The translations under genes and the position numbers were made by a program. Below are positions 1-12,291 of a stretch of 64,000 nt of DNA, piece by piece (position 1 is the stretch's first letter; every line of letters begins with the position of its first letter). This DNA is from Botrytis cinerea B05.10 (lineage: Eukaryota > Ascomycota > Leotiomycetes > Helotiales > Sclerotiniaceae). The notes below the pieces were generated by a model. The model saw only the letters and a program-made list of their open reading frames with translations. It searched no databases and was not told the origin of the DNA. The DNA lies in contig NC_037321.1 in the NCBI RefSeq assembly GCF_000143535.2, positions 1,240,001-1,304,000 of the forward strand. Reading direction: 5' to 3'.

Positions 1-808
1 TCCGGACTCGGAAGCCCATAATAATAACACAACGGCAGCTTCACCGGCACGGGACTCGGTCCACTGGTCGAACTACTCCCCCACCCCTCCTCCACATCCA
101 CAATACTCTTAAACGCCGCCGCCGTCAAACTCCCCGGTATACTCAGCATTCCCTCGCGCGAATCCGTATTCACAACAATTGGTTGGCGGCCCATGCGAAC
201 CGCGTACGCGGTGAGCAGTTTGGCCAAGCTGGTCTTGCCCGTATTGTTAGGTCCGACGATGAGCACGCGCGGACCGTCCTGCCCTGCTTTCTTCGCGTCG
301 GATCGTAGGTTCTCCAGCGCGAAATGCGTGTTGATGTAGGAGATCATGGGGGTTTCCTCGGCGGTGTATTCCTCGCATGGCCCGTTTACCTCGAGGCGAC
401 AACCGTGCCAGGTATAGATGGAAGATTTGGTGCCGTGAAATGTATATGTGTGATTGACCGCGAGCTCTGTGCCGAAGATTTCTGCGGTACCAGAGAGGAC
501 CTGGGAGGAAGGGAGGGATTAGATCGAGATTCTCTCGTTGAGAATATGGATGGATATAACTGCAATGGAAGAGAATCGAATAGAATGAAACGAAATAAAA
601 TCCATACCTTAACTTCGATGCTCGAACCAATTGCGACTTCGAAGCGCCATTCCGAGTTAGCTTGGAGCTCGTGAATATTCGTATGCGCAACGGCTGCTGG
701 TGCAGCAGTCCTCTACACACGAGTCAATAAATAGAGTAAATTTGGAGTTTCAGTGCATGAAGTACTCACAGCAGCGTGAACGGCTTGACCAAGCCCTGGT
801 ATCGACAT
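1..808 (-). CDS. clp1: CLP1, pre-mRNA cleavage complex II / polynucleotide kinase-like protein (3' end outside window)
   Basis: Exons 808-770, 712-608 and 500 to beyond position 1; introns 769-713 and 607-501 are GT-AG and keep frame. The visible 214 residues hold the Clp1 N-terminal beta-sandwich (about residues 15-110), followed by a Walker A loop GPNNTGKT near residues 131-138 in the P-loop domain. In eukaryotes Clp1 is a subunit of cleavage factor IA/II, bridging Pcf11 to the 3'-end processing machinery in the nucleus; the P-loop binds ATP, and fungal forms are generally considered kinase-inactive. Start at 808 is the only ATG before the conserved SIPGLGQ region. The first exon is only 13 codons. 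The gene is interrupted only by the window border, not by a mutation. Family assignment rests on the P-loop context and the N-terminal domain pattern. Confidence 0.9.
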
Positions 809-1778
809 GATTCTATCTAGGTATGGTTACGTTGATAAGATGTGGAGCATGGGGTAAAGTTTTTAGCTAGGGAGCGGGAGTGTAGTGTGTCGAGCTCCCA
901 GTTCAAAGATATGGGGTTTCAAGGTTTCCGTGGCAGGGGTTTCTCAGCCTTACGGTAGGTATAGTGGTTTCGTTCACGCGACGCGTTTGTCATGTGAAAC
1001 CCGTTAGCTAGTTAGAGTTACTTTATTGATGTTATATTTTTGAAGCACAGGAATGTAAAAATCAGCTGTGGATAGGTAGATGTATATTTTTAGTGGATTC
1101 TGAATACACAAGTACCTTGGTAGGCACTCGATAAAATAAAAACGATTAGACGGGCGCCTATCACTGTCAAAGAAATGTCGTCAGCGATCTTTAAACATCT
1201 ACAAATTTGACATACAATCACAGCTTTGCTATGTAATACTTTCTAAGCCTACAGCCCAACAACTCCCAATCTAGCCCCGTGCTTGATTAGTCGATAAAAT
1301 AAGCATACCGCAGCTCATGAGTACTTTACGACAGCATGTCAGAGATCGGGCTTGGCCGATAGGGACAGCACACTCTCAAAGCCACAGACACCTCACGTCA
1401 TGAAGCCGAGATCCGCGTTCTTCGCCATTAATCATGCTATAGCATCTACATCCAAATATAGACACGAGAAGAGCAAGGAGCATGAAATTGAGTATGTGTT
1501 ATTAACCGTGTCTAAACCGGATAGATGAGAAGTAAAAGCAAAATGAACGCATATGCTTGCATATGCAGACTTCTAGATGTCCAATCGCAGTGGGGTATCT
1601 TAAGATTTTAATAAACAGCCATGCTCATGTGTAGGGAGGTGTGTGCCCTGTCCAAGCAACTCCGTGAAGATACCTTGCATTTGACAAGCCCATGACTCCT
1701 ACAACTCCCGCACACCAGCAGCTCTCCTAGAGCATAGTATACTCAATATGCCGTTGGGCATTATTATAACTCTGTCCA
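809..1778. other. Spacer between CLP1 start and IPK 3' end
   Basis: This is the upstream region of CLP1 and the downstream region of the inositol kinase gene, both on the minus strand. No open frame with coding character, RNA gene or ordered repeat was seen. Confidence 0.6.
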
Positions 1779-2879
1779 TTATGACTCCGCCAGTTTCTCC
1801 AGAATTTCGCCCACGCTACGGACTCCCACAAGAGAGTTTTCATCCGGCCCTAAGCCAGGAGTCCATGTAGCATGAGCAAAGTCTATGACCTTTAGAGAAT
1901 ATATTTTTGGAAAAGATTCTTCTTCCAAATCTTCGTCTTCGTCGTCGTCTTCAAAGGATGAGTAAGTTTCTCCGGATGATGATGATCCATGTTCCATAGT
2001 GGTTGGAGGTGGGGTCCTGCTAGCTTCTTCCATTGCAGCGCGTAACGCTTTTCCATCGCCCTCGAAAACGAAGAGAAGACTAGCAGAGTACATTCTGCTC
2101 TCTTGACTTTCCAAGGCATCCTGTATTCTTCTCAAATCCGTGAGAAACGCCTGGGATATTAATCTTCCCAACTCAGTGTCGATACCAGCTGATTGTGTGA
2201 AGATAAAATTCTCGAATGCTTCGTGAACATTGCTATTATTTAATTCGTACCTGCCGTAATCTTTATTATATATTCTATAGCCATCCTCGTCTATATCATC
2301 GCCCTTTGCATCGGGACCCTGCCATACTCTCATACCTGCGATGCGAAAGCCAAGGTCTTTGTGTGTAGTTTGTTGCGTGACTTTGTCAAACCTTTTTTTC
2401 TTCTCTTGATGCGCGTCATCTGCCCATAAGCGTACACCTAGCTTGACGTCGAGGATATTGGGCTTCACGAAACCGTGCGATGCATTCATAAGAACCACGG
2501 CTTGATTGGTGGTGATTCTCTTGCCATTAGTCCTGCCAGGGTATGAGACTTCAGGTTTGGCATGCTGCGCAATCAACTCGGTCGCCTTTTCGTCAAAAGA
2601 TTTATTCTGGTTCTGATCTAGCTGCAAAGTTCCAAGAAATTCGGGCATAAAATCGTAAAAATCTTGGTGCCCTGCTATCGTGTCGTTGTAAAATGCGATC
2701 TCAGTATCGGTGCAGGGCTTGATAAACAATTCGCCATCAATGTCGGAAAGCGTGCCGTCACTGCTTGCGGGTTAATGTTTTCAATCTCACAAGAGCGAAG
2801 GTGGCCTGGACACTTACTGCCCTGCGACGGCGTAGTTGCAGTCGATCAAGTCGGCATGGATTGGGAGAGGTTTGGCCAT
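1779..2879 (-). CDS. arg82: Inositol polyphosphate multikinase (Ipk2/Arg82 family)
   Basis: Exons 2879-2818 and 2760-1779, one 57-nt intron, 347 aa. The splice restores an AVAGHDG motif typical of the IPK N-lobe. The signature PxxxDxKxG is present as PNILDVKLG (about residues 121-129), a SLL motif lies about three quarters along, and the metal-binding IDFAHA is near residue 313. This family phosphorylates Ins(1,4,5)P3 and InsP4 to InsP5, feeding inositol pyrophosphate and phosphate or arginine signalling in the nucleus. An acidic, low-complexity insert (around residues 275-300) separates the SLL and DFA motifs, as in other fungal IPMKs. An IP6 kinase (Kcs1) is the main alternative, but those are normally far longer. 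Confidence 0.85.
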
Positions 2880-5010
2880 TGTATTATTTTGTTGGTGGTC
2901 GCAAAGTCTCAAGAGAATATCATTGTTGAAAGGAATGTATTGGGGTATAAGTATCGAGTGAAGGAAGAACCAGGAACCGGCTTTCCTTCTATTTGTCTTC
3001 TGGCGCTAGAGAGAGAAGAAAGCTTAAAGTAATAATAAGAGTAAGAGTAAGAGTAGGCTGAGTATTGTAAGGGTGTGTGTGTGTGAGTGTGTGTGCGAGT
3101 GTGTGTGCGTGGTAAAGGGGCGTTGGAGTGAGACGGCTGTCTGCCGTGGCTGCAACAATAATTAATTACTCAGAGAGCGTTTGGGGATCATGAGGAGCTG
3201 GAGCGGTGGTTATCGAGATTAATAACATTAACCAGATATCCGATTTCACATTGGGCGCGCACGACGAACCCAGACGAGCCAAGAGACAATTTTACCTGCG
3301 GGAAGTAAATAAATCCCTTGCCGCGAGATGGAAAAACGCTGGAACCTTTCCGCATCGAGGAAGTGTAGAAGTGTAGAAGTGTAGAAGTGTAGCGCCTCCA
3401 CGCCCCTCCGCTCATCAACACGCACAATTCACCCGACACTGCCACTGCTCCCTGCAATGTACCCTCGTCAATGTCACCAAGTACCTTATTTGCGAAGACA
3501 ACACGGAGCGAGGGAAGGGTCGACGAACGAGTAAGCGTCAACAGCTCTCATGCGACGATGCGACGATGCGCCACCTTGCAGTAGTGTGGAAAGGGCACTG
3601 TCGGGATCAGAAGCAGGGCCACCAGCCAATGCGAGGGCAAAGGGGGTGCGATGGAGGAAACAAGGCATTCTTCACGGCTCACTATCGACGAAATGGTCCT
3701 GATCCAGCTGCAGCAGGAAACGCTGGAAACAGGAATGAAATGTTAATAAGGTTACTTCACGATCTAGGTATTTTTTTTGGCATTTTTCTGTCCATCTCCA
3801 TCTCCATCTGCAGTTCCCCGCAACCAGGATCTTGACTTTCAACGGTAAACCTTATGAAAAAGGTACTCGGCGGTGCTGGCGACAGAAGGCGGGTCTAGTG
3901 TGCAGTGGAGAGATGCAAAGATGGAAAGAGGTAAAGATGGATCAAGAGGTAAAGATGGATCAAGAGGCAAAGATGGATCAAGAGGTAAAGATGTATCAAG
4001 AGGGAAAGATGGATCAAGAGGTAAAGATGTATCAAGAGGCAAAGATGTATCAAGAGGCAAAGATGTATCAAGAGGTAATATCAAAAACCAACGTGACTTT
4101 GATACCGCTGTTCGCACATGGAGCAGAGGTAGGTAGGTAATTAATTGTATTGGGGAGGTCTATTGTATTCTCATCTTTATCTTCATTTCCTCTCGCTGGC
4201 GTGCACCTTCTTGCTTGACCTTGCCGACGACTTTACTCTTTCCACAACTACCTTGGCATTTTGGGATTTCCCAGTCACCACACCATCGCATACACACACA
4301 CACACACACGAACTCTTGTTTTCACTCGAACCACATCAGCTGTTGTATCCAACCACACACATACATACACGCAACCCATACCGACACTCACACTCAATTC
4401 AACAGCTCGCCAATCTACTACTGGACTCTGTGTCATTGTTGGACACCATCTGAATGGAGAGTTGCAAACCAAAAGCTTGAAACAATCTCATCTGTACAAT
4501 CAATCAATCTATCTCTCTACCGTTATTACACCAGGTCTTCTTCATTGCACATTCAACTGACCCTTGTTCACTCCGCATTTTCCGCCGTCGCTGACCTTTT
4601 CGTTTGTCTTGCTATTTCTTCATGGCACTTGTATCAAATTATTTCAATTCACTTTGCCATTATCCAGCCCAGAATATAAGATTCGCCTTGACTTGGATTC
4701 ACTTGATTCTTGGCTTGGCTTCACTTGATTTCACTTGACTCATCATATTGGGCGTTAATCCCTTTTCTTAGAAAGCCTTCGCAAAGAAAGAACTTGCAAC
4801 TTCCCCCACAACCACGACAAACCAACAACATCAAGGTAGTGTAACCCAACTCTTAATTTTTGCACAGCCTTCTATATCTCTTCCTCTCGTGATAAACCCC
4901 GGCCAACCAAAATTCGCCGTCGTAAGTACCGACAGTTTTTCTCCACCAAGTGGTCCTACATTATTGTTTACGACACTAATCCATCCATTTGGACCAGGTA
5001 GCTCAACATC
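2880..5010. other. Divergent intergenic region between IPK and Arb1
   Basis: The shared upstream region of two divergent genes. It holds a GT-rich dinucleotide tract (3072-3112), an 18-bp minisatellite (3933-4076, listed separately) and a CA tract (4291-4309). A C/T-rich stretch of about 700 nt leads to the Arb1 start and is probably its long 5' leader. Open frames here are products of the repeats. Confidence 0.6.
3933..4076. repeat. 18-bp minisatellite, 8 units
   Basis: Eight back-to-back units of exactly 18 bp, unit AAAGATGGATCAAGAGGT. They differ only at two places: GGAT versus GTAT in the middle, and the last base (T, C or G). A degenerate 16-bp copy precedes it at about 3917. As the unit is a multiple of three, reading frames stay open on both strands and produce spurious repetitive ORFs. 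Confidence 0.95.
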
Positions 5011-7083
5011 ATGGCGCCTCACTCTGTAGGTCCTGAACCTGAAGAGTTATCTCGTGCCATCAGCGAGCTCGATTTGACCGTCTTACGCGGGGTCGATGGA
5101 GCTACGGATGAATCCGACATCAAAATGGGCAAGCGCTATACAAGAGATCAGCTGTTGAGTATTCGTTCAAAGTCGAGCTCCAGCGACGATGAGAGAATTC
5201 ATATCAACATCCCCGAGATTGCGACCGGTGTAAAAACACCACCAGCCCCCCCAAGAGTCCCACCCCCAACCCCAGACCATTTATCAGTTACCCCCGCTTC
5301 TGGTACAAACACGCCAGTTGCTAGACTCCCCGTCACTCCTGAAGAGTCCGACAAGAAGGAGGAAGGCGCAGTTAATGGAGGCGCAGAGGGTGACGCAAAA
5401 GTCACTGAAGGTGGAGAGGGTGAACCCAAGAAAAAGAAGAAGAAGAGCGGTGGAAAGAAAAAGGCAGCAGGCCCAACGGGATTTGAGGGTATGCAAGACC
5501 AGTCACACATGGAAAGTTCGAATATACCTCTAACGTGACACGGTAGAATTCTATGCCGACCCACCTCTTACTCCAGATGAATATGAAGAAGAATGTGATA
5601 TTTACCACAAGTAAGTACCTCATACTTTCTCAGTCAACTTCGCTAATAACTTTGCAGAGGCCGAACATTCGCTGCGTATGCAATCATTCCTGAAGTGGGT
5701 TTCATAGACTGACAAAATTTGAAGGCGTATTGAGACATGCATTCAGCGATACAGAGCACGGTAGTTATTCATATACACCTTGTCAATATGCAGAATCTGT
5801 TAGCTGATAATCTGACTATTATTAGACGCAAGTTTGATAGCACTCGTGCGAATATTCTTACAAAGTATTTTGCTTTGGGTGGAATCGAATCTGGCGCCAA
5901 AACTTTCAATGGTGGTCTCGATCAAGAAACTTTAGACAACTCCACTGCAGCTGAAATCGCCGCTATTCAAGCTACAGACTTTGTTCGAGCTAGCAACGCT
6001 AAATACTATGATCCCTCAGATACCGAGAATTGGGTTGTGGATTGGGAGGGAGTTGCCAAGGGCTTCCTGTGAGTTTACACAGTATGAGCATACCTTGTCG
6101 AATGCACTAACAATTCCATAGATCTTACAGAGCCCCTAGAATACTTGGTGATGGAGCAGAGGAAGTTACTATGTTTTGCGGAGTGGTTAAAAACTTCCTG
6201 AACTACGTCTTGGCTCATGAGGTATGTAAAGAATACACTAAAGAAGTCATGGCCGCTCGGCGATTATGTGACGTAGCTGAAAGGGAATTCGATGCAATCC
6301 GATGTCTCCGTCAAATGTTTCCCGGCGACTTCACTGTAGCCGCTTCAACACTGTTTGGTGAAAACTACAAGCGTCACTTTGAGATCAATTCGGCATGGGC
6401 TAATCCCGAGGACGACTTGAGTCAATGGAATACCAACATACCGGTACTTAGTCTGCCTGTTTGTCAATTTGTCTTTGGAGGGATTGTTGCCTTCATTGGC
6501 GACAAGAGCCACTTTGATAAAGCCAAGAATGGTGATATTCATGTCGTGACAATTGAAACCAGATTCATAGAGGTGGCAGATGTTCATCGTGCTTCGGCAA
6601 ACGTGGTTAAAGAGTTCTCGCATGTTAAAGATCCTCGAGGATTGGGTGCTCTAAAACCAATCGGAAAGCTTTTATGCAAATCTTGGGAAGGTCCCGGCTT
6701 TGCCTATGAAGACAAGACGGACGATGGAATCGATGAACTTGACGATTCCATCGAAGAGTTCTGGATTGAGGACGAAATTTTACAACAATGCTACCCGGGT
6801 CTTAAACTTGAAGTGGTTGTTCATGAGCTTAACATCGGAGTCAAATATTTTGATCAAGTCGTGGAATTCTTTCCTTCTTTCCATCTTTACCTTCCGAATG
6901 AGAAGATGATGGGATGGAAAGAACCTGGTGAGTATTTGAATCAATACATATTCCTAAATACTGTGCTAATCATTGCTAGTTCCTAATGAGAGACCGCCAC
7001 CAACCGAGGACGACCCCGATGCGGAGGAGAAAGTCATGAATGCCATTGCAAATGATGCTGCCAATGAGATAGAACGTATCTAG
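5011..7083 (+). CDS. arb1: Arb1, Argonaute siRNA chaperone (ARC) complex subunit
   Basis: Seven exons: 5011-5488, 5547-5610, 5658-5675 (18 nt), 5725-5760, 5826-6068, 6122-6927 and 6980-7083; 582 aa. The N-terminus is disordered, with a proline/threonine patch and a lysine run near residues 138-150. From about residue 158 comes a conserved block (FYADPPLTPDEY, then CIQRYRAR, then GGIESGAKTF), a pattern I recognise from the filamentous-fungal Arb1 family. In fission yeast, Arb1 with Arb2 holds Argonaute loaded with duplex siRNA and is needed for RNAi-directed H3K9 methylation. The short exons were placed because only those junctions keep RTFAARIETCIQRYRARRKFD in frame. Identification is from memory of family motifs; the ARC role here is inferred. 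Confidence 0.75.
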
Positions 7084-7832
7084 AACTTTAGCGTTGATAT
7101 TCATTGCGTTGACGATTCAAGCACACGTGATGATGCTTTCTGTGAGCTTCATTTAGTTTCATGGTTCGTTTTCTGGGGGAAGTCTGATTTACTTCTCTTA
7201 CGGCTGGCAAAGTCTGTTATATTTCAAATGGTCTTCATATCAGCATTGATAGGGCGAATGGTATTCTGCGTGGATATGCAATTTGATGAGGTACGACCAG
7301 AAATATGATGGCAAGGTCGGGTTCCATAGAATGGAGGAGTTAATTTGGAGGAAGATTCAAAATAGGAAGATATTTGGAGTCAGGGATGAAAAAACGATGC
7401 ACATTAGGAAGGGAAATAAATGGGTCAGCAATCTGGCAAAGTCACTTCTGGCTTTGAAAATAAACTACTGAATAACATAAAAGTAGACTTTAAATTTGAT
7501 TTCATGGTCTTTGCAAGTTATGTGCAATGAATTAAAGTGGTGTTTGGATTATCGAAATTGTGAATTCCAAAATAACATGGCCTGAGGGGCTAACTCTTAT
7601 GTGATGTACCGACTAGAGAAGCCATCAAGCCAATCTGTCTCGGCAAAGGCCCTTTTTAATGGGGAGAAAATATGGACTCGGAGTATTTGGTTAGATTGTA
7701 AAAATATCTAGGTTTGCTTGTTGAAAGATTTACACGTAAGATCTGCGGTCGGATTTGTTTTATAGGAAGGAGGGAGGAGGGAGGAGGGTGGGTGGAGTTA
7801 TTTATTGTGTTTGGTTTCAAGTTTTTTGGGTG

Positions 7833-7867
<35 letters not shown>

Positions 7868-8001
7868 TTGGTTTGTGTATTATAGATTCGTATCTAGATT
7901 GTTGTATATTATTTATTTATTTATTTGTGCTACTTTCCGGGGGTTTGTGTAGGAAATTAGAAATTAGAAATTAGAAATTAGAAATTAGAAATTAGAAATT
8001 A

Positions 8002-8039
<38 letters not shown>

Positions 8040-9300
8040 ATTAGAAATTAGAATCCAAAACCTGTAATATCACAGATATACACACACACCCCCCAAGTAA
8101 TAATAAGTGACTAATAAATATCTATATCTCTTTCGGCGAGATCTTTATCGTATATTCTGTATCGCATATCGCATCTCGTTTCTCGTTTCTCGTATATAGT
8201 TCATTATATGAAATAAGAGGAGGGAATATGATGAGTTGTAATAAGGATACCTAAGAAAGGAGGGTAGGTAGAGTAGGTAGAGTAGAGCAGATACATATGA
8301 ATGAATGAATGAATTATGGAATTATGGAATTAGATTGTATAGTCACTAATCGTGTAGAGTTATTAGGTATATATATATACGTATAGTTATATACATCCCT
8401 AAATAACTACCCACCTAGATAACAAGATATACGCAGAACCGCAAAGCTTTGAATCTTTGGATTGGAATCATATGTGTAAACTTGAATTTAAGAATATGTT
8501 AAATACTTGCTTGTGCTTGTGCTTGTGCTGGCTCGTTGATGTGTAAAATGTCGTATGTGTGTATGTGTATGTATGTATGGGATAGATGGATGAATGGATA
8601 AATAGATAAATAGATAGATAGATATGCATATTGTATAATGAAAGTGAAGATGAAGGTGATGTGATGTGATGTGATTTGATTCGATTCCATTTGATCCGTA
8701 GGGGGCGGAATAATATTTGGAGAATGAATACCTAGACCGTTCCTGTTGAAGTAACGAGGAATTGAATATTCTACAGGCAAAAAGGACGTTCATTTATTTA
8801 GTTTCTCTATCAAATAATATGAGGAATGAATGAAAATTGTAATATGAGAAGCGAAGCTTATTGCTGCACGATTAAAACAGAGATGGGGATATAAATGAGT
8901 GTGTAATATTGCTATGTATGTATGTATCCGCATATTTATTAAGATATGTGTGAAGAGAAAGTAAAGTAGATCCATTGGATAACTGGTATCTAGGTACCAC
9001 AAAAGACTCGCTAAATACTCCTCCCTATTTAGTATTTCTACCCTGACATTCTGGGCTCCCCCTATTGTTTCATCCGACCTCCTTTTCAGTTTTGTAAGAA
9101 AAACAAACGTGTGCAAATTTGTATGGAATGAGCGTCAAGAAATAGAATTGTCGACATTATCGCACTAGGAGCTAAACGAGGTCGTTTGTCCGGTACAATT
9201 TTCCACTGAGATAGAAGATATTTACTAGGTAGCTGTGAACTCCTAGAGAGGAAAATGCGAGGTGGGCAGTCATCTGCATCATAAATCATTCAGTCTCTCA
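7084..9300. other. Repeat-rich spacer between convergent genes Arb1 and MFS transporter
   Basis: 3' flanks of two convergent genes. It contains an (AT)n tract at about 7837-7865, a heptamer array at 7954-8051, GAAT and AGAT tetramers near 8297-8315 and 8600-8625, and other short runs. Open frames are short and repetitive; no gene supported. Confidence 0.6.
7954..8051. repeat. Compound heptamer array, 14 units
   Basis: Fourteen contiguous 7-bp units: seven AAATTAG, then five AAAATGG, then two AAATTAG. The inner block differs from the outer by two substitutions, suggesting a variant unit that was itself amplified inside the older array. Confidence 0.95.
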
Positions 9301-10841
9301 TCAGTATTTCGTAGTAATTGACCATCCGAGCTTTGCAACTTTCGCAGCAACGAGGAAGGTGCCAGCTAGTGCATAGGAGAGTCCGGCAAAAACAATCAAC
9401 CATGTATAGTCACCTCCACTAGCCGTCAGGATCTGCCCAGCGATAGGCAACCCAGTCAAGGTGCCAAATGAAACTATCATCCAACATGTAGAATAGTAAG
9501 TGCCGAATTTTTCAACCCCACACAGCTGACCAACGCATACTGGACTCAGACTAAGATTGCTACCGCTCACAAGTCCAAATAGTACAGAGAAAACAAGGGC
9601 TACAGCTTGGGAGTCACCAGCTGGTAGCCACAGCGCTAGACATGTTACTACGCAGAAAGCGACGGAGATAATGAGCGTATTCACATAACCAAGACGATCG
9701 GCCACATAGCCTGCTCCCAATCGGCCGACGAATGAACCGGCGTTAAGAATGGAAACGATGTAGAACCCAAATGACGTTGATTGGCCATTTGCGATAACAT
9801 AGGGTGTGATATATGTCAGAGGGACAAAAATGCCCCATTCGAGGAGGAAGATCGCTATGGTAAGGAAGACGAAAGACGGCTCCTTAAACGCAGGCCAATA
9901 CGGAAGGATGCTCTTCATGCTAGGAAGCGGCTTTTTGGGAAGACGACTAGTAACGAGGAGGTTTGTTAATATGAGGAGCACAAGAAGGATGAATCCCAAT
10001 ATCCGTGTTGCCCATGCAAATCCGATTGTGGGGAAGAGGCGCTGTAGCATGAGAGGAATTACAACTCCACCAACACTTCCAGCCGTCATTGCAATACCGG
10101 TAGCAAAAGCTCTCTTTGCTTGAAAGTATTGAGCGATTGAAGAGATACATGGAGTGTTCACCATGGCTCCACCAATGCCATTGAGAACACTATATACTAT
10201 GAAAATCTGCCAATATTCTGGAACAATAAGTAAGGTTAAGTAGACATAAAGTTTTGGAGAGATTTGTATGACTTACCACTGCATAATCCAAGTAGCATCA
10301 TGGACAAGATCAACAAGATACTTCCACAGAAGATCAAGACTCTGGGGCCATATGCATCGAATATTGGACCGACTGGTGTACCACCCAAGAAGGTCAAGAA
10401 GAGTGATACTCCAAAGATCCATCCAACATCGCCAGTGGCATAGCCCTGCAATTGATGAGTGGAGAAGTAGTCGAGCAAGATACCACTGCAATTGAGAATT
10501 CCAAAGACCGCAAATGAGCCACAGAACGATCCCACAACCACAGACCAAGCTTTCAAACCGCCGTCAGGAAAGTTATCCTTTTCATCATCAGAAATTGAAT
10601 TTCCATCAGATGGTTGTTCGGACCCATTCTGAATAACACCCTTTTCAAGATTCGCATTGAAAGTGATAGCACTTTCTGCGTTGTTGTTGTTGTTGTCTAA
10701 ACCCTCCGATTTAGGTAAAATCGAGTTTACCCCAGATTTTTCGAAAATTTTATTTTGAGAACAATCGTTTACACTAGATGTAAAGACGTCTGGGTTTTTT
10801 AGGCAGCTGTCCTCTGCATCGTGTGTCCCTCCCGGTGTCAT
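9301..10841 (-). CDS. MFS transporter, monocarboxylate-porter-like (MCT family)
   Basis: Exons 10841-10277 and 10217-9301, 493 aa. The N-terminal 95 residues or so are hydrophilic and include an asparagine run. About 12 hydrophobic segments follow, beginning with the family-typical phrase DGGLKAWSVVVGSF. The C-terminal half carries SPVCVGQLCGVEKFGTYYS, usual in fungal MCT-type porters. Such proteins move monocarboxylates or other small organic molecules across the plasma membrane; the substrate cannot be told. An in-frame upstream ATG at 10943 would add 34 residues; I prefer 10841 because the added segment has no conserved features. Divergent from the aldo-keto reductase at 12292. Confidence 0.85.
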
Positions 10842-12291
10842 ATGCTGCACCTTCTGGTGAAATCTTATAATAGTAAGGATACCAGAAGCGATTTGATTGA
10901 TATAAAGATGTATGTAATTGTCAACTCGAGAAGAGCGGTGCACCGTGGAAAAAGGTGTGGGAAAGTGGAGAAATGTTTAGACTTTTCAAGCTTTCCTATT
11001 CGAGAGTCGGTCAGTTCCGATGCCAAGGGGATAACTTAGCCTCCGAAATAGGTAGCAAAATTCCACGTGATACGGAAGAAGTATTGAGAAGATCAATGTG
11101 TTGGAAAACACATAAGAAGACATGATGTTCGCTTTGAATGGGACCGTAGCAACCGTAGGAAGGAAAGAGGCCGTAATAAGTAAAAGTACGCTCGTGATGA
11201 TCGGAGGGAAAAGCAAAGACGGGAGATCATAATTGAGACACTCCTCGATAATTCCATCATACTTATTGTAAACTGCACTAAGTCCAAACGTAATAGCATA
11301 CTTAGATCTTTAATTGAGACCATTGCTCGCGTCGTTAGTCATTCACGTCATTGACATGAACGAGACGACTAGCCGAGCACTCTACAGCTTAAACTCGTAG
11401 CATTGCTAATTCAACACCCTTTTCGCGCCAAGAAGAATGAATTTTCCTTCATCTTATGGGCAATCGCCAGATAATGGGGAAGGCCAATGGTTGGGAGATC
11501 GGGAAATGGATGGCTTCGAGTTATATCACGTGTTAACCACCCACGTGATGCAACTGAAGGCTGTTCAGATTCAGAGTACAGAGTGAGCGAGCTGTAGTTC
11601 TGTCGATGAATCATGATTCTGGTACGGCTGCGTTGTATGGTGAAGAGGTGCGTAAAGTCAAACGCTCCATACGTACAAGAACACAAGTGTTTACTTGCCT
11701 TGTAGCAGGCAGGAGTTCTGTGTCCTATGCATCACCAACGGCGAAAGGACGAGATGGCCTTTTATAGCCGCAGTGGCATCTGAGTATGGTGTATCAAACA
11801 TGTAGGCTCAGGTACATAATCTGGATCGAGAAATGTAGATATCTCTATCACAGTTAGTTCAAGGGGGAGATCTGCAGCTTTCGGGATTAACGGCGGAGGA
11901 AAGTGATGCAGGGCCAAAGCAATGACCGCAGTGCATAATTTGGACTTCGGCCGAAAAGCATATTGACGAACGTCCGCCTTCAACAAAAAGTCTAATAACT
12001 GCCGTTTACTCACGCAGATAACTTAACTCCAGGTCAAACTGTGGAGTTCATTCGTATGCAATGGTCGGGTTTAGGAATTAAAGTTCTGGCAACGAGCATG
12101 AATGCGGAGAAGGATTAGAAATGCTTTCTTTCACGAATGAGATAATGTACCATCAAAGCCAGATATATAATGTCTTCATCCATCCTCTGAATTGATTCCA
12201 CAACCACCAAGATAGATATTTACATCTTTTCAAAATCTTAATTGAAACCGTCTTCTCTTGTAAATATACATACATTTGCTAAATCAACAAA
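10842..12291. other. Divergent promoter region between MFS transporter and aldo-keto reductase
   Basis: About 1.45 kb separating two divergent genes. Short minus-strand open frames (around 11411-11686 and 11762-12013) show no recognisable domain. The last 130 nt form the reductase promoter and leader. Confidence 0.55.
12162..12169 (+). promoter_or_regulatory. TATA-like element upstream of aldo-keto reductase
   Basis: GATATATAAT-type A/T run about 125 nt before the ATG at 12292, followed by a C/A-rich leader. Position fits a fungal TATA box; weak evidence because A/T runs are common here. Confidence 0.35.

Noticed and set aside
3832..4140. Repetitive ORFs on both strands over the minisatellite
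   Set aside because: The frames stay open only because the unit is 18 bp; no start context, splicing or domain.
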